DNA of 46,616 nt, taken from NCBI GenBank assembly GCA_020058225.1, contig JAGVEJ010000045.1:1-46616 (forward strand). The letters run 5' to 3'. Of the stretch, positions 1 through 8,767 are shown piece after piece. The position numbers and the translations under genes are program-made. The stretch is from Candidatus Zixiibacteriota bacterium (GTDB taxonomy: Bacteria; Zixibacteria; MSB-5A5; GN15; PGXB01). Numbering within the stretch: the first letter of the stretch is position 1; each line of letters opens with the position of its first letter. The notes beneath the pieces are model-generated. The model searched no databases and was not told the origin of the DNA. It saw nothing but the letters and a program-made list of their open reading frames with translations.

Positions 1-1173
1 AAGCCCGGGGGGAAGCTTTTTACCAAATTGACCGGTGATGACATCAATGTTACTTGGGAAATGATTGCCCGTCTGGCCGAACTGTCCTACCGATGCACGC
101 TCTGCCGTCGATGCGCCATGACCTGCCCCATCGGGGCGGATAATGGACTGGTAACGCATGAACTACGCAAGATATTCAGTCAGGAGATGGGGATAGCCGT
201 TAAGCAGTTACATGAACTCGGTTCGGTACAGCATCTTCGGAAAGGTTCATCTACGGGTATGACTCCAGTTGCCTTTTTGGATAATGTTGAATTCATGGAG
301 GATGAAATAAAAGAGCGGACTGGGATGGAATTCAAATGGCCTATCGATAAGGCTGGAGCCGATGTTTTATTGCTTCATAATGCCGGTGAATATCTGGCTT
401 GGCCGGAAAATCCGGAGGCTTTTGCCATTATTCTCGAGGCGGCTGGAGTCAGCTATACGTTATCATCCGATATAATTGCCTATGATGGAGTCAATTATGG
501 ATTGTGGTATGATGATATCCAGTTGGCAAGAGTGGCGCTGAAGCATATCGAAGCGGCCAAGAAGCTGGGAGTAAAAAAGATAGTTATAGGTGAATGCGGG
601 CATTCTCATAAGGCGTTGACCGTGATTGCCGATAGAATTCTCACCGGCGATTATAACATTCCACGGGAAAGCTCGATGGCACTGTTGGCCGATATTGTAA
701 AATCAGGCCGATTAAAACTGGACCCATCTCGGAATGAAGATATTTATGTCACCCTGCACGACCCTTGCAACATGGTGCGCCTGATGGGTATTGTTGAACC
801 CCAGCGTGAAATTCTTCGCGCCATCGCTCCGAAATTCAGGGAAATGACTCCTCACGGTGTGGAAAATTATTGCTGTGGAGGCGGAAGCGGATTTGCCATC
901 ATGCCCAATACCAATTTCCCCGAGTGGCGCAATATTGTGGCGGGGAGAATGAAACTCCGTCAGATACTCGATGTTTTCCAAGATGTCATCCAGCCGGAGC
1001 ATAGGAAATATGTCTGCGCCCCGTGCTCAAATTGCAAGGGGCAGATTCGTGAAATTTTAACCGCTTATGGTGTTTTTGAGCGATGTAATATTCTTTATGG
1101 CGGACTGGTTGAATTAATGGTCAATGCCATGCCCGAAATAAAGGAACCATTCCTCCATTGGGAATTTCATTGA
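1..1173 (+). CDS. DsrK/TmcB-like iron-sulfur protein (5' end cut by window)
   Basis: Cytoplasmic HdrD/DsrK-family protein that would pass electrons between a membrane quinone-linked partner and a cytoplasmic thiol/disulfide or iron-sulfur partner. The frame is open from base 1, and the first possible start, TTG at 28, has no clear ribosome site, so the gene very likely begins upstream. Visible codons 32-42 carry a CxxCxxCxxxC 4Fe-4S motif (CTLCRRCAMTC) that corresponds to the second ferredoxin motif of DsrK. A CCG-type domain follows, with HDPCN, YCCGGGSG (about codon 291) and CAPCSNC (about codon 339). It is a paralogue of the dsrK at 22.7 kb, not a duplicate. A response regulator follows after 20 bases. 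The closest named relative may be TmcB of the Tmc complex, but the diagnostic partner genes lie outside the window, so DsrK-like is the safe name. Confidence 0.8.
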   Translation, partial: KPGGKLFTKLTGDDINVTWEMIARLAELSYRCTLCRRCAMTCPIGADNGLVTHELRKIFSQEMGIAVKQLHELGSVQHLRKGSSTGMTPVAFLDNVEFMEDEIKERTGMEFKWPIDKAGADVLLLHNAGEYLAWPENPEAFAIILEAAGVSYTLSSDIIAYDGVNYGLWYDDIQLARVALKHIEAAKKLGVKKIVIGECGHSHKALTVIADRILTGDYNIPRESSMALLADIVKSGRLKLDPSRNEDIYVTLHDPCNMVRLMGIVEPQREILRAIAPKFREMTPHGVENYCCGGGSGFAIMPNTNFPEWRNIVAGRMKLRQILDVFQDVIQPEHRKYVCAPCSNCKGQIREILTAYGVFERCNILYGGLVELMVNAMPEIKEPFLHWEFH

Positions 1174-1193
1174 TGAAGGGAGAGGATTAAAGT

Positions 1194-1571
1194 ATGGCCA
1201 AGAAAATATTAATAGTAGATGATGAAAATGACCCGCGCGTTTACCTTGAAACCTTATTCAAGGAAAACGGCTATCAGACGGCAGTCGCTTTTGATGGCGA
1301 TGAAGCTCTGCCAAAAGTAAAAGACTTCAAGCCGGATTTAATTACGCTTGATATAATCATGCCGCATGAAACGGGCGTGAAATTCTACCGCGAATTGCAG
1401 AAGGATGCGACCTACGCCGGAATACCGGTAATAATCTTAAGCGGGGTCACCCGATATAAAGAATTATTTGCGCGCGACCATGCGACTATGCCAAAACCGT
1501 TTGCCTTTATTGAGAAGCCTATTAACCGTGATGAACTTCTTGAGAAGGTTAAACAAGCAATCGGGAAATAA
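1194..1571 (+). CDS. Single-domain response regulator (DivK/CheY-like)
   Basis: A 125-residue receiver domain with no output domain, so it signals by protein-protein contact or acts in a phosphorelay. It shows the acidic pair D9-D10, phosphoacceptor D53 in TLDIIMP, the switch residue S83 in IILSG and the conserved lysine K108 in IEKP. The ATG at 1194 follows a GGGAGAGG ribosome site. It sits 20 bases behind the DsrK-like gene and is probably co-transcribed, with a strong terminator just after it. The histidine kinase at 5.4 kb is a possible partner, but nothing in the sequence proves the pairing. Confidence 0.9.
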   Translation: MAKKILIVDDENDPRVYLETLFKENGYQTAVAFDGDEALPKVKDFKPDLITLDIIMPHETGVKFYRELQKDATYAGIPVIILSGVTRYKELFARDHATMPKPFAFIEKPINRDELLEKVKQAIGK

Positions 1572-1602
1572 TTCGGAGATTATCTATTTTTACAGAAATT
1601 CG

Positions 1603-1632
1603 GCCGACCGGGGGTAAACCGGTCGGCTATTT
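1603..1632 (+). terminator. Rho-independent terminator
   Basis: Perfect 9-bp stem GCCGACCGG / CCGGTCGGC (1603-1611 and 1619-1627) with a 7-base loop, followed by TATTTT. It closes the DsrK-like/response-regulator unit. Confidence 0.85.
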
Positions 1633-1665
1633 TAATTATTGTTGGCAATGAGATGTAATGGCTTT

Positions 1666-1706
1666 GGGGCAGATGTGGATCCCGACAGGGTGTCGGGACC
1701 GCGCAC
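1666..1706. repeat. 41-bp dispersed repeat, copy 1
   Basis: A 41-base sequence beginning GGGGCAGATG and ending CCGCGCAC that recurs identically at 10527-10567. Inside it is a small hairpin, CCCGACA-GGG-TGTCGGG. Ten bases later comes TTTTTCAACAGGCC (1716-1729), another motif shared with the second locus. It does not look coding. Confidence 0.85.
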
Positions 1707-2136
1707 ATCTCGGGGTTTTTCAACAGGCCCCAAGCGGTGGAACACCCGATGAAAAAAACTGTCAATTGGCGCCATCGGTCCGTCGCAGGCGGATTTCCCG
1801 ACGAAATTCCGGCAGGAAAGGGTTCCTGCCGGCGCATTCTCATAAGTTAAAAAGTTTCGTCTGGTCTCGGTTTCAGATTAGCGATTGCTAATCTGTTGGT
1901 AAATCCGGCTTTTGACGGAAAAGTGTGGCCAGACGATTACAAATCTTTGCGCTACAATTCGCCTGTGACGGGCGCCAGTTTATCCGCCTATGGCGTGATT
2001 CACACGCCCCCAATAAACTGGTAAGCCCTATGGCTTATTGGGGTCGCAAGAACCGGCGCAACTATAGCACGACTTAGGAGACAGTCTCGGGACTCCTGCC
2101 GGCGCATAATGTGGGTTTTTAACAGGCTCTGGGAGC
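1707..2136. other. Noncoding hairpin-rich patch
   Basis: No credible gene. Contains several perfect inverted repeats: a 10-bp stem at 1809-1818/1823-1832 (CCGGCAGGAA), a 9-bp stem at 1874-1882/1887-1895 (CAGATTAGC), and a pairing CCAGTTTAT / ATAAACTGG around 1976-2022. The segment is bracketed by TTTTTCAACAGG near 1716 and TTTTTAACAGG near 2116, like fragments of the repeat family seen at 10.4-10.7 kb. Confidence 0.6.
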
Positions 2137-2574
2137 TTATGCGTATGGATACATTCCCTTTTTAATCATGCCAAGATTGTCAAGAATTCTATTATGCTTG
2201 GTTTCATCATCAAGAAGATAATTCAGAAGATATTCCTGAATCAGCATCTTTTTCCCTTTGAGCGCTGAGAGGGATTTCTCGGCGAGGTTGACTGTCTTCT
2301 TCTCCAAATCAATATGATTTTCAATCATTTGCCAGACATCTTTCAATTCATCGGTAGAAAGAACTATCGCATTCGATTGTAAGCTCATGGCGATAAGCTC
2401 CTGTACCCGATAATGCATCTGGGAGTCATGCTGAATTATTTCCATGATAATTCTGACGATGGGGTTTTCCGTCTTTTCCATGACTTTGCCGGTAGAAATA
2501 ACTGAAGCATTTTCAATTCTCTGCCACTGGCGCATGTTGTTGACGATTTCTTCTTGAATTTCTTTTGTTTTCAT
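2137..2574 (-). CDS. Small helical, ferritin-like protein
   Basis: A 145-residue, strongly helical soluble protein of no assigned function. The start MKTKEIQ at 2574 is chosen because AGGAG lies 9 bases upstream; a longer frame reaching 2673 has no ribosome site and an odd composition. Repeated acidic/histidine patches (EIIQHDSQMH, ENHIDLEKK, LLDDETKHNRIL) with E/D-x-x-H spacing suggest a four-helix bundle of the ferritin/rubrerythrin type that could hold a metal pair. It is transcribed away from the PEP-synthase-like cassette and shares a 320-base AT-rich divergent region with it. The ferritin-like reading is inference from pattern only; a non-metal helical protein is equally possible. Confidence 0.7.
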   Translation of the reverse strand: MKTKEIQEEIVNNMRQWQRIENASVISTGKVMEKTENPIVRIIMEIIQHDSQMHYRVQELIAMSLQSNAIVLSTDELKDVWQMIENHIDLEKKTVNLAEKSLSALKGKKMLIQEYLLNYLLDDETKHNRILDNLGMIKKGMYPYA

Positions 2575-2892
2575 TGTAAAAGTCTCCTTTGGATTGATAA
2601 AAGCTGTTATAAATATTAATCTCAAATATTCGCTATGATAAACCATCAGTTTGTTGTCAAGATTCAATCCCAAGATTCACTGAAAAATATACTTTTATAT
2701 CAAATATGTCCATTATTTATGATTCAATGACTCCTAATATTTTCCCAATGCCGCATTTCTTGACATTTATGAACAATTATAATCTACAAAATGTTTTGAT
2801 TTTATTTAAATTGGGGGATATATTTTGTAAAATTTTATTCTCGCCATGTTTTTGATGAGAATAATTAAGCCGTGAGGTTGGACCTAAGAACA
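2575..2892. other. AT-rich divergent intergenic region
   Basis: About 320 bases between divergent genes. It holds the ribosome site for the minus-strand gene. It also has TTGACA at 2760 and TATAAT at 2778, but they are only 12 bases apart, which is too close to be a single normal promoter. No HcpR-type palindrome is seen here, in contrast to the sulfate-reduction operons. Confidence 0.5.
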
Positions 2893-5442
2893 ATGAGTTG
2901 GTTCCAAAATCTATTTTTAAGCAAGCGTCGTTATTCCGATGAAATTCTAAAGTCCATAAGGGATAAATTCAGGCATTTTCAAACGATTCTTGATAAGAAT
3001 AATCAGGTTCTCCGAATAATGAGCGACATGGAGGAAAAATCCCAAGGGGAATACCTCTTTGATATCAATTATATACAAGGATGCCTTAAAGAGATTAATG
3101 ATGGATTGAATACCATTATTGAAGAGCTAATGGGATTAGGGGGATCGTCGTATGGCAAGCTTAAAGACAAATTCGTCCAAATAAGCAACGAAGTTGACAG
3201 CATTATAACCGGCAATTTGCCCATTGAACGCGACGAATACACTATTCCATTTGATAAACTGGGGAAGGAAAAGACCTTTAGTGTCGGCAGTAAAAATGCC
3301 CAGCTTGGCGAGCTTAAAACCATATTACGTCTGCCGGCGCCTGATGGATTTGCAATCAGCGCCTGGGCTTATAAAAGATTTGTCGATGCCAACAATCTTC
3401 AATCACGCATATCTCAAAAAATTGAATCGCTGGATATAAAAAGCTTCTCCGATTTGGAACGAATAAGCCACGAAATCAGAGGTATGGTAATCTCGGGGCA
3501 GATTCCGGAGGATTTATCCTCAGCCATTCGCAAAGAATATGATTCCCTTGCCGGGCGCTCTCAATCCGACCGCTTTTCTCTGCGTTCCAGCGCCATAGGT
3601 GAAGATACATTGTTCAGCTTTGCCGGACAATACGCTACTTTTTTGAATGTCCGCGGCGATGAAATACTTGAAAGATATAGAGAAGTAATAGCCAGTAAAT
3701 TCACCCCTCAAGCAATCTATTATTTCCTGAGCCATTCTCTTGCCGAAACTGAATTGGCCATGAGCGTGGGGTGCATTTCGATGATTAATTCTGCGGTGGC
3801 GGGGGTTATTTACACCCGAAATCCGGTAAATCCGGACGATGATGTTTTGCTTATCAATTCAGTCTTCGGTTTGGGTAAATATTTGGTTGATGGCACATTG
3901 ACTCCGGATTCATTCCATATATCAAGAACGGATAAAAGCATTATATCATCATCGATAAGCAAAAAACCGGTAAAACTGACGCTTTCCCCAGAAGGTGGGA
4001 CAATTCAGGAAATAGTTCCGGATGAGCAACAAAGTTCGCCTTCATTGAATCCGGATCAAATCAGGCGATTGGCTGAATATGCCATAAAAATTGAACAGCA
4101 TTACGGTTCACCACAAGATATTGAATGGGCAATTGGAAAAGACGACAAAATATATTTGTTGCAGACCCGTCCCTTACAGGTAGTCAAATCAAAAGCTCCG
4201 GTTGTTTTCCCCGGCTTGAATAACCTTAAATTTATTTTAAAAGGGGGTAACACCGTTTGCCCTGGAGCTGGAGCCGGTAAGGTATTTCAGGCATTATCCG
4301 GCAAAGACCTTGCCTCAGTGCCCGAAGGCGCGGTGCTTGTGGCCCCGAATCCTTTTCCCGGACTAATAACGGTCATGGGAAAGATTTCGGCCATAGTCAC
4401 TCAGGTGGGGAATGTGGCCAGCCACATGGCCACCATTGCGCGGGAATATAGGATACCAACCATCGTTGGCGTAACCGATATAGACAAGCTGAAACCCGGC
4501 ACCTTAGTCACTGTTGATGCCACCGAGGGGATAATATATGAGGGGATACAAAACGACTTAATCGAGGCCCGGCGTCCGGAATATGATATATTCGAGGATA
4601 CCGGCATTTATAATATTCTGAAAAGAGTTCTGACGCATATCTCGCCGCTAAATCTGATTGGATATGAGGAGGTTGGTTTTGCGCCGGAATTCTGTCGGAC
4701 CTATCATGATATTACGCGATATGCCCATCAGATGGCAATGGTGGAAATGTTCCATCGCACAATTAAAATAGATGGGAAAGATAGTATTGGGTTGCGGTTA
4801 AAAAGCGCCATCCCTCTGAATGTAAACATTATATATATTGACCGAGATTATTCTGAATTTGGAGGATCCAAATTTGTGGTTGAAGAAAAAATCGGTTCGT
4901 CGCCCATGGAGGCTTTTTGGTCGGGTATTAAGAAAGAAGGTTGGCCGGCAGGCCCTCCGGGAGGAGACTTCAAGGGGTTTGTCAATGTCCTTGCCACCAC
5001 CATGTCCAGAGGCGAACAGGCGGAATATTCCGAGAATAGTTATGCAATCCTTGGCGAAGATTATATGATTCTAAGTTTGCGTATGGGATATCATTTTTCC
5101 ACCATTGAGGCCATGAGCGCCTCGGATCTGAATAAAAATTACATTCGAATGCAATTCAAAGAAGGGGGAGCGTCACTTGACAGAAGAATTAGACGGATTA
5201 AGTTGTTAATTACTCTTCTATCGGCGATAGGATTCGAGCAACGCAGTCGGGGCGATTTTCTTGATGCGATACTTTCATATCAAGACAGGCAGAGCATTGC
5301 CGAAAAATTACACCTGCTGGGACGAATGACTATTTTAACCAAACAGCTGGATATGGCCCTTTCCAGCGATTCGGTGGCTCAATGGTACACCGATGATATC
5401 ATGAAAAAGCTCGGTCTGAAACCGGCGGGAGCGAAATCTTGA
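2893..5442 (+). CDS. PEP-synthase-like protein (ATP-grasp + phosphohistidine domain, novel C-terminus)
   Basis: About 849 residues. After an N-terminal helical segment (about 120 residues) comes a PEP/pyruvate dikinase-type ATP-binding domain (about 130-430, with SLRSSAIGEDT, FAGQYATFLNV and DIEWAIG). A swivelling PEP-utiliser domain follows, whose catalytic histidine lies in GNVASHMATIAREY (about H511). The TIM-barrel pyruvate/PEP-binding domain of true PpsA/PpdK is not recognisable. In its place is a roughly 280-residue domain of unknown fold, containing CRTYHDITRYAHQ and GGASLDRRIRR. A phosphotransfer or phosphorylating role is therefore likely, but the acceptor is unknown. ATG 2893 is preferred (GAGG 15 bases upstream); GTG 2872 would add seven residues. 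The stop overlaps the start of the histidine kinase, so the two are translationally coupled. Confidence 0.8.
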   Translation: MSWFQNLFLSKRRYSDEILKSIRDKFRHFQTILDKNNQVLRIMSDMEEKSQGEYLFDINYIQGCLKEINDGLNTIIEELMGLGGSSYGKLKDKFVQISNEVDSIITGNLPIERDEYTIPFDKLGKEKTFSVGSKNAQLGELKTILRLPAPDGFAISAWAYKRFVDANNLQSRISQKIESLDIKSFSDLERISHEIRGMVISGQIPEDLSSAIRKEYDSLAGRSQSDRFSLRSSAIGEDTLFSFAGQYATFLNVRGDEILERYREVIASKFTPQAIYYFLSHSLAETELAMSVGCISMINSAVAGVIYTRNPVNPDDDVLLINSVFGLGKYLVDGTLTPDSFHISRTDKSIISSSISKKPVKLTLSPEGGTIQEIVPDEQQSSPSLNPDQIRRLAEYAIKIEQHYGSPQDIEWAIGKDDKIYLLQTRPLQVVKSKAPVVFPGLNNLKFILKGGNTVCPGAGAGKVFQALSGKDLASVPEGAVLVAPNPFPGLITVMGKISAIVTQVGNVASHMATIAREYRIPTIVGVTDIDKLKPGTLVTVDATEGIIYEGIQNDLIEARRPEYDIFEDTGIYNILKRVLTHISPLNLIGYEEVGFAPEFCRTYHDITRYAHQMAMVEMFHRTIKIDGKDSIGLRLKSAIPLNVNIIYIDRDYSEFGGSKFVVEEKIGSSPMEAFWSGIKKEGWPAGPPGGDFKGFVNVLATTMSRGEQAEYSENSYAILGEDYMILSLRMGYHFSTIEAMSASDLNKNYIRMQFKEGGASLDRRIRRIKLLITLLSAIGFEQRSRGDFLDAILSYQDRQSIAEKLHLLGRMTILTKQLDMALSSDSVAQWYTDDIMKKLGLKPAGAKS

Positions 5443-7604
5443 GGCGGATTGTCAACATTTTTACCGGCATCTTTGAATTCATAATCACTTTCAAATATCT
5501 GATACCGGTCAGTTCCATACTACTTTTTTCCATACTTGGGGCCGCCATATATCTTGTTTATCAAAACACTGAAATAATGCGCAATCGAATTAATGAAGAT
5601 TTCAATCAACAACAATTGATTTTGGCTCGGCAGGTGGCCTCGCAAATTGACGCCATTCTCCATGATTTTGAAGGCGAAATGAAAAGTCTTGAAAATATAT
5701 CCATATCAAATGGAAACCGGCAGGTCAATTATGACGCCTTAAAAGCAATGGCAGAGCGAACCCGAAATAAAGGTTTTTGGGAAGCGGGTGTAATTTCTGA
5801 TGGAGCAATTGAAATATCCTATACTGCCCAAAATGCATTCATACAAGACAAGCAAATCATTATTCAGGATTACCCTATTGATGATCAACAGACCTTAAGG
5901 CTCGGCAACGTTAGGGCTTCGTCGACTTATAAGGATACTACAATCATTGTCGCCCTCTATATGAATATAGCCAACGGCAAGACGCTTTTTGCCCTGCTTG
6001 ATCTGACCAGCCTCATGGGAAGAGCAACCAGCCAGATACATTCGGGCAAGACCGGATATGCCTGGGTGATTGATGAAACCGGAATGTTTATTTATCACCC
6101 AGATAAGACCTTTATCGGGAAAAATGCCTTCACGGCAAGATATCAAAGAATGCCATATATCAGTTTTGCGCAGATTAATAGCATCATGCGTGATCGAATG
6201 CTTAAAGGTGAAGAAGGCACCGGCATGTATGAAAGCGGATGGCATCGCGGCGTAGAAGGCAAAGTAACCAAATTGATCGCTTTTACGCCCATTCAGAGTA
6301 CGGCGCTCTCCAAAAATAAAGTGTGGTCGGTAGCGGTGGCGGCGCCGATTTCCGAAGTTGCCGAAGCGGTGCATCAGGTGTATGTCAGTCACCTGGCGAT
6401 TCAATTAGCCATGGTTGCCAGCATGTTTGTTTTTGGCCTATTGGTAATAATATATCAACAGAGGGTTTCACGAGCCCTTAAAGAGCGAGTTAGCCAGCAA
6501 GAGGAATTAATTTCCAGTATTTTGCAAAATTCGGTCGATGCAATTATTTTTATTGATAATGATAATAGGGTGAAGGTCTGGAACCGCGGGGCGGAACTTA
6601 TTTTTGGATATAAAGCGGAAGAAATGATCGGTCAGACATTTCATAGGCTTGTGCCATCTGATGTTGATGCCGATGAAGAGTTGCGCAATATCCAGGAAGA
6701 AGTGAATAAAACCGGCTATATAAGAAATTACCGCGCTCCCAGAATAACAAAGGAGGGCCGACGGATAACCATTGACCTTTCTCGTACGGCAATATATACC
6801 AGCGATAATGAAGTTATTGGAAGTACCGCTATTATCAAGGATGTTACCGATAAAATGGAATTGGAGCAGAGGATCTACAATACGGAAAAACTTGCATCAA
6901 TTGGTATTCTTGCCGCCGGCGTAGCTCATGAGATCAACAATCCGTTGGCCATCATTCTGGGATTCACGGATCTGCTTTTGGAGAAGTATAGACCGGGCAT
7001 GGCGGAATATGATGATCTGAAGATGATAGAGGAAAACGCCAATCATGCCAAAAAGGTAGTGGAGAATATGCTCGGATTTGCCAGAATTACGGAAGGGATG
7101 GAAGAAATTGTGGATATTGATCGCAGTCTCGCCACCGTCATGAATATTATAAAAAATACTTTGATGACCAAAAAGATTAACATTGAGGCGGAAATTGCCA
7201 ATCGATTACCCCGGGTTCGAGGTGATGCCCGAGAATTCCAGCAGGTAATTTTCAACCTAATTAACAACGGAATTGCGGCTATGGAAAAATCCGGAGGTAA
7301 AATAATGATCACCGCGCGGGCAGATGATAATTGGGTTCATGTTGATGTCAGCGATACCGGCATTGGAATCCCCGAAAAAATAAAGCCCCGTATCTTTGAC
7401 CCATTTTTTACGACCAAAAAGGTTGGCGAAGGAACCGGTTTAGGCTTATCTTTATGTTATGGCATTGTCAAAAAATATGGAGGGGCGATAACATTTAATA
7501 GCTCGACTTTAGCAGACTATCCCGATAAACCAAGCGGCACAACTTTTACAGTTTCAATGCCTATTATACTGACCGATGATGATGAGAAAGGAGGCGAGGT
7601 ATGA
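5439..7604 (+). CDS. Membrane sensor histidine kinase (Cache-PAS-HisKA-HATPase)
   Basis: A 721-residue sensor kinase. TM1 is at about 17-38. An extracytoplasmic Cache-type sensor follows (about 45-310; [20 protein letters not shown] is typical). TM2 is at about 317-341, a PAS domain at about 355-470, the H-box at [11 protein letters not shown] (H497), then an ATPase domain with N-box [10 protein letters not shown]1 DTGIGIP and G2 GTGLGLSL. The TTG start at 5439 overlaps the previous stop and has GGGAG upstream; the next ATG would remove TM1. It overlaps the following response regulator by ATGA, so the cassette is one operon. Cache domains usually bind small organic or inorganic ligands in the periplasm; the ligand here is unknown. 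Confidence 0.92.
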   Translation: MRRIVNIFTGIFEFIITFKYLIPVSSILLFSILGAAIYLVYQNTEIMRNRINEDFNQQQLILARQVASQIDAILHDFEGEMKSLENISISNGNRQVNYDALKAMAERTRNKGFWEAGVISDGAIEISYTAQNAFIQDKQIIIQDYPIDDQQTLRLGNVRASSTYKDTTIIVALYMNIANGKTLFALLDLTSLMGRATSQIHSGKTGYAWVIDETGMFIYHPDKTFIGKNAFTARYQRMPYISFAQINSIMRDRMLKGEEGTGMYESGWHRGVEGKVTKLIAFTPIQSTALSKNKVWSVAVAAPISEVAEAVHQVYVSHLAIQLAMVASMFVFGLLVIIYQQRVSRALKERVSQQEELISSILQNSVDAIIFIDNDNRVKVWNRGAELIFGYKAEEMIGQTFHRLVPSDVDADEELRNIQEEVNKTGYIRNYRAPRITKEGRRITIDLSRTAIYTSDNEVIGSTAIIKDVTDKMELEQRIYNTEKLASIGILAAGVAHEINNPLAIILGFTDLLLEKYRPGMAEYDDLKMIEENANHAKKVVENMLGFARITEGMEEIVDIDRSLATVMNIIKNTLMTKKINIEAEIANRLPRVRGDAREFQQVIFNLINNGIAAMEKSGGKIMITARADDNWVHVDVSDTGIGIPEKIKPRIFDPFFTTKKVGEGTGLGLSLCYGIVKKYGGAITFNSSTLADYPDKPSGTTFTVSMPIILTDDDEKGGEV

Positions 7605-8167
7605 TTCAAAAAATATTAGCCGTTGATGACGAACCGCATATGCTTAAGCTCCTTGAGAGAATAATTAAGGAAAAAACGGCCTTTAATATTATGACTATCA
7701 ACAACTCGCTTGAAATACCATCCGTTCTTGAACAAAATCAATTTGATTTGATAATCACCGACCTGAAAATGCCCGGCATGGATGGGCTTGATGTACTGAG
7801 ATATATCAAGGAAAAAAAATATGAGGCCGAGGTGATTATCATAACCGCCTTCGGCTCGCTGGAGTCGGCCATTGAGGCTCTCTCGCACGGAGTATTTGAT
7901 TACATAACAAAGCCCTTTAAGAAGGAGCAGATTATATATACGGTCGATAGGGCGTTGCGATTTCAGGGGATGAAAAAGGAAATAGCCGGATTGGCAGGAA
8001 TATTCAATATGGAACCATACAGCGCCGCCTTAAAATCGTTTGAAAAAGAATATATCCAGCGTTTGGCATCAAAAATCGGGGATGACATTAATATCTTAGC
8101 CGAACATTCCGGTCTTTCCAGAGATATTATATTATCAATCCTTCAATCTTCCCGACCAACTGATTAA
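7601..8167 (+). CDS. Response regulator with short Fis-like C-terminus
   Basis: A 188-residue regulator. The receiver domain (about 1-120) has D9-D10, phosphoacceptor D54 in ITDLKMPGMDG, T82 and K104 in YITKPF, the NtrC-type pattern. The AAA+ domain of NtrC proteins is missing. The last 45 residues (FEKEYIQRLASKIGD...HSGLSRDIILSIL) resemble a Fis-type helix-turn-helix such as ends NtrC proteins, but with weak conservation. It may bind DNA as a sigma54-independent regulator, or keep only a dimer helix. It starts with ATGA overlapping the kinase stop, so it is very likely the cognate partner. Confidence 0.88.
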   Translation: MIQKILAVDDEPHMLKLLERIIKEKTAFNIMTINNSLEIPSVLEQNQFDLIITDLKMPGMDGLDVLRYIKEKKYEAEVIIITAFGSLESAIEALSHGVFDYITKPFKKEQIIYTVDRALRFQGMKKEIAGLAGIFNMEPYSAALKSFEKEYIQRLASKIGDDINILAEHSGLSRDIILSILQSSRPTD

Positions 8168-8207
8168 GGCTGAGGTCATAACAGGATTTAGAACAGGAGC
8201 ATTGCCC

Positions 8208-8732
8208 ATGGAAATAAAAAAAGCAGAAGAAGTAATGATTCCTCTGGATAAATACCCTCATATTCCATATTGGTTTTCTCTACGGCAGGCGATTGCAGAG
8301 ATGGAAAAATCGGAACTGGAGGTAATGGGGAAAAAATCATTACCGCGCGTAGTGCTTGTTTTTGACGAAAAGTATCGTCTTATGGGAATGGTAAGGCGGA
8401 GGGATTTACTTCGTGGATTGGAGCCAAAATTCCAGCTTGAAAGCTCCAGAGCTTCCGAAAAAAGATGGTTCGACATCAAAATTGACCCTGAACTTGCGGA
8501 ATTATCTTATGATAATATATTGAAAGGGATTTGTGAACGAGCAAAACATCCGGTAAGTGATATCATGATTCCGGTCACCATGACGGTGAATGCCGACGAC
8601 CACTTGATGAAGGTTATTTATGAAATGGTTGAAAACAACCTTAGCCTGCTTCCGGTATTGAAGGACAATAGGATAATCGGGGTGGTGCGATCGGTTGATG
8701 TTTTCCATGAAGTTGCACAATTACTATTATAA
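8208..8732 (+). CDS. CBS-domain pair protein
   Basis: A 174-residue soluble protein made of two CBS repeats. The first spans about 10-65 (ending VFDEKYRLMGMVRRRDLL) and the second about 110-170 (VSDIMIPVTMTVNADD to DNRIIGVVRSVDVFHEV). CBS pairs normally sense adenosine nucleotides or related ligands and relay energy state. ATG 8208 is preferred over TTG 8202 because ACAGGAGC lies at the right distance. It lies 40 bases after the response regulator and 35 bases before the DASS carrier, so it could connect nucleotide status with the two-component system or with transport. No extra catalytic domain is present. Confidence 0.85.
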   Translation: MEIKKAEEVMIPLDKYPHIPYWFSLRQAIAEMEKSELEVMGKKSLPRVVLVFDEKYRLMGMVRRRDLLRGLEPKFQLESSRASEKRWFDIKIDPELAELSYDNILKGICERAKHPVSDIMIPVTMTVNADDHLMKVIYEMVENNLSLLPVLKDNRIIGVVRSVDVFHEVAQLLL

Positions 8733-8767
8733 TCAATCTTTGACCAAGCAAACCATCCGGAGTATCA

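Noticed and set aside
1658-1891. Open frames in the 1.6-1.9 kb patch on both strands
   Set aside because: They run through hairpins and the 41-bp repeat, have no ribosome site and give low-quality protein sequence.
2760-2783. TTGACA and TATAAT before the PEP-synthase-like gene as one promoter
   Set aside because: The two boxes are only 12 bases apart; at least one of them must be a chance match.
2893-5442. True phosphoenolpyruvate synthase (ppsA)
   Set aside because: The ATP-grasp and phosphohistidine domains fit, but the C-terminal PEP/pyruvate-binding barrel is not recognisable.
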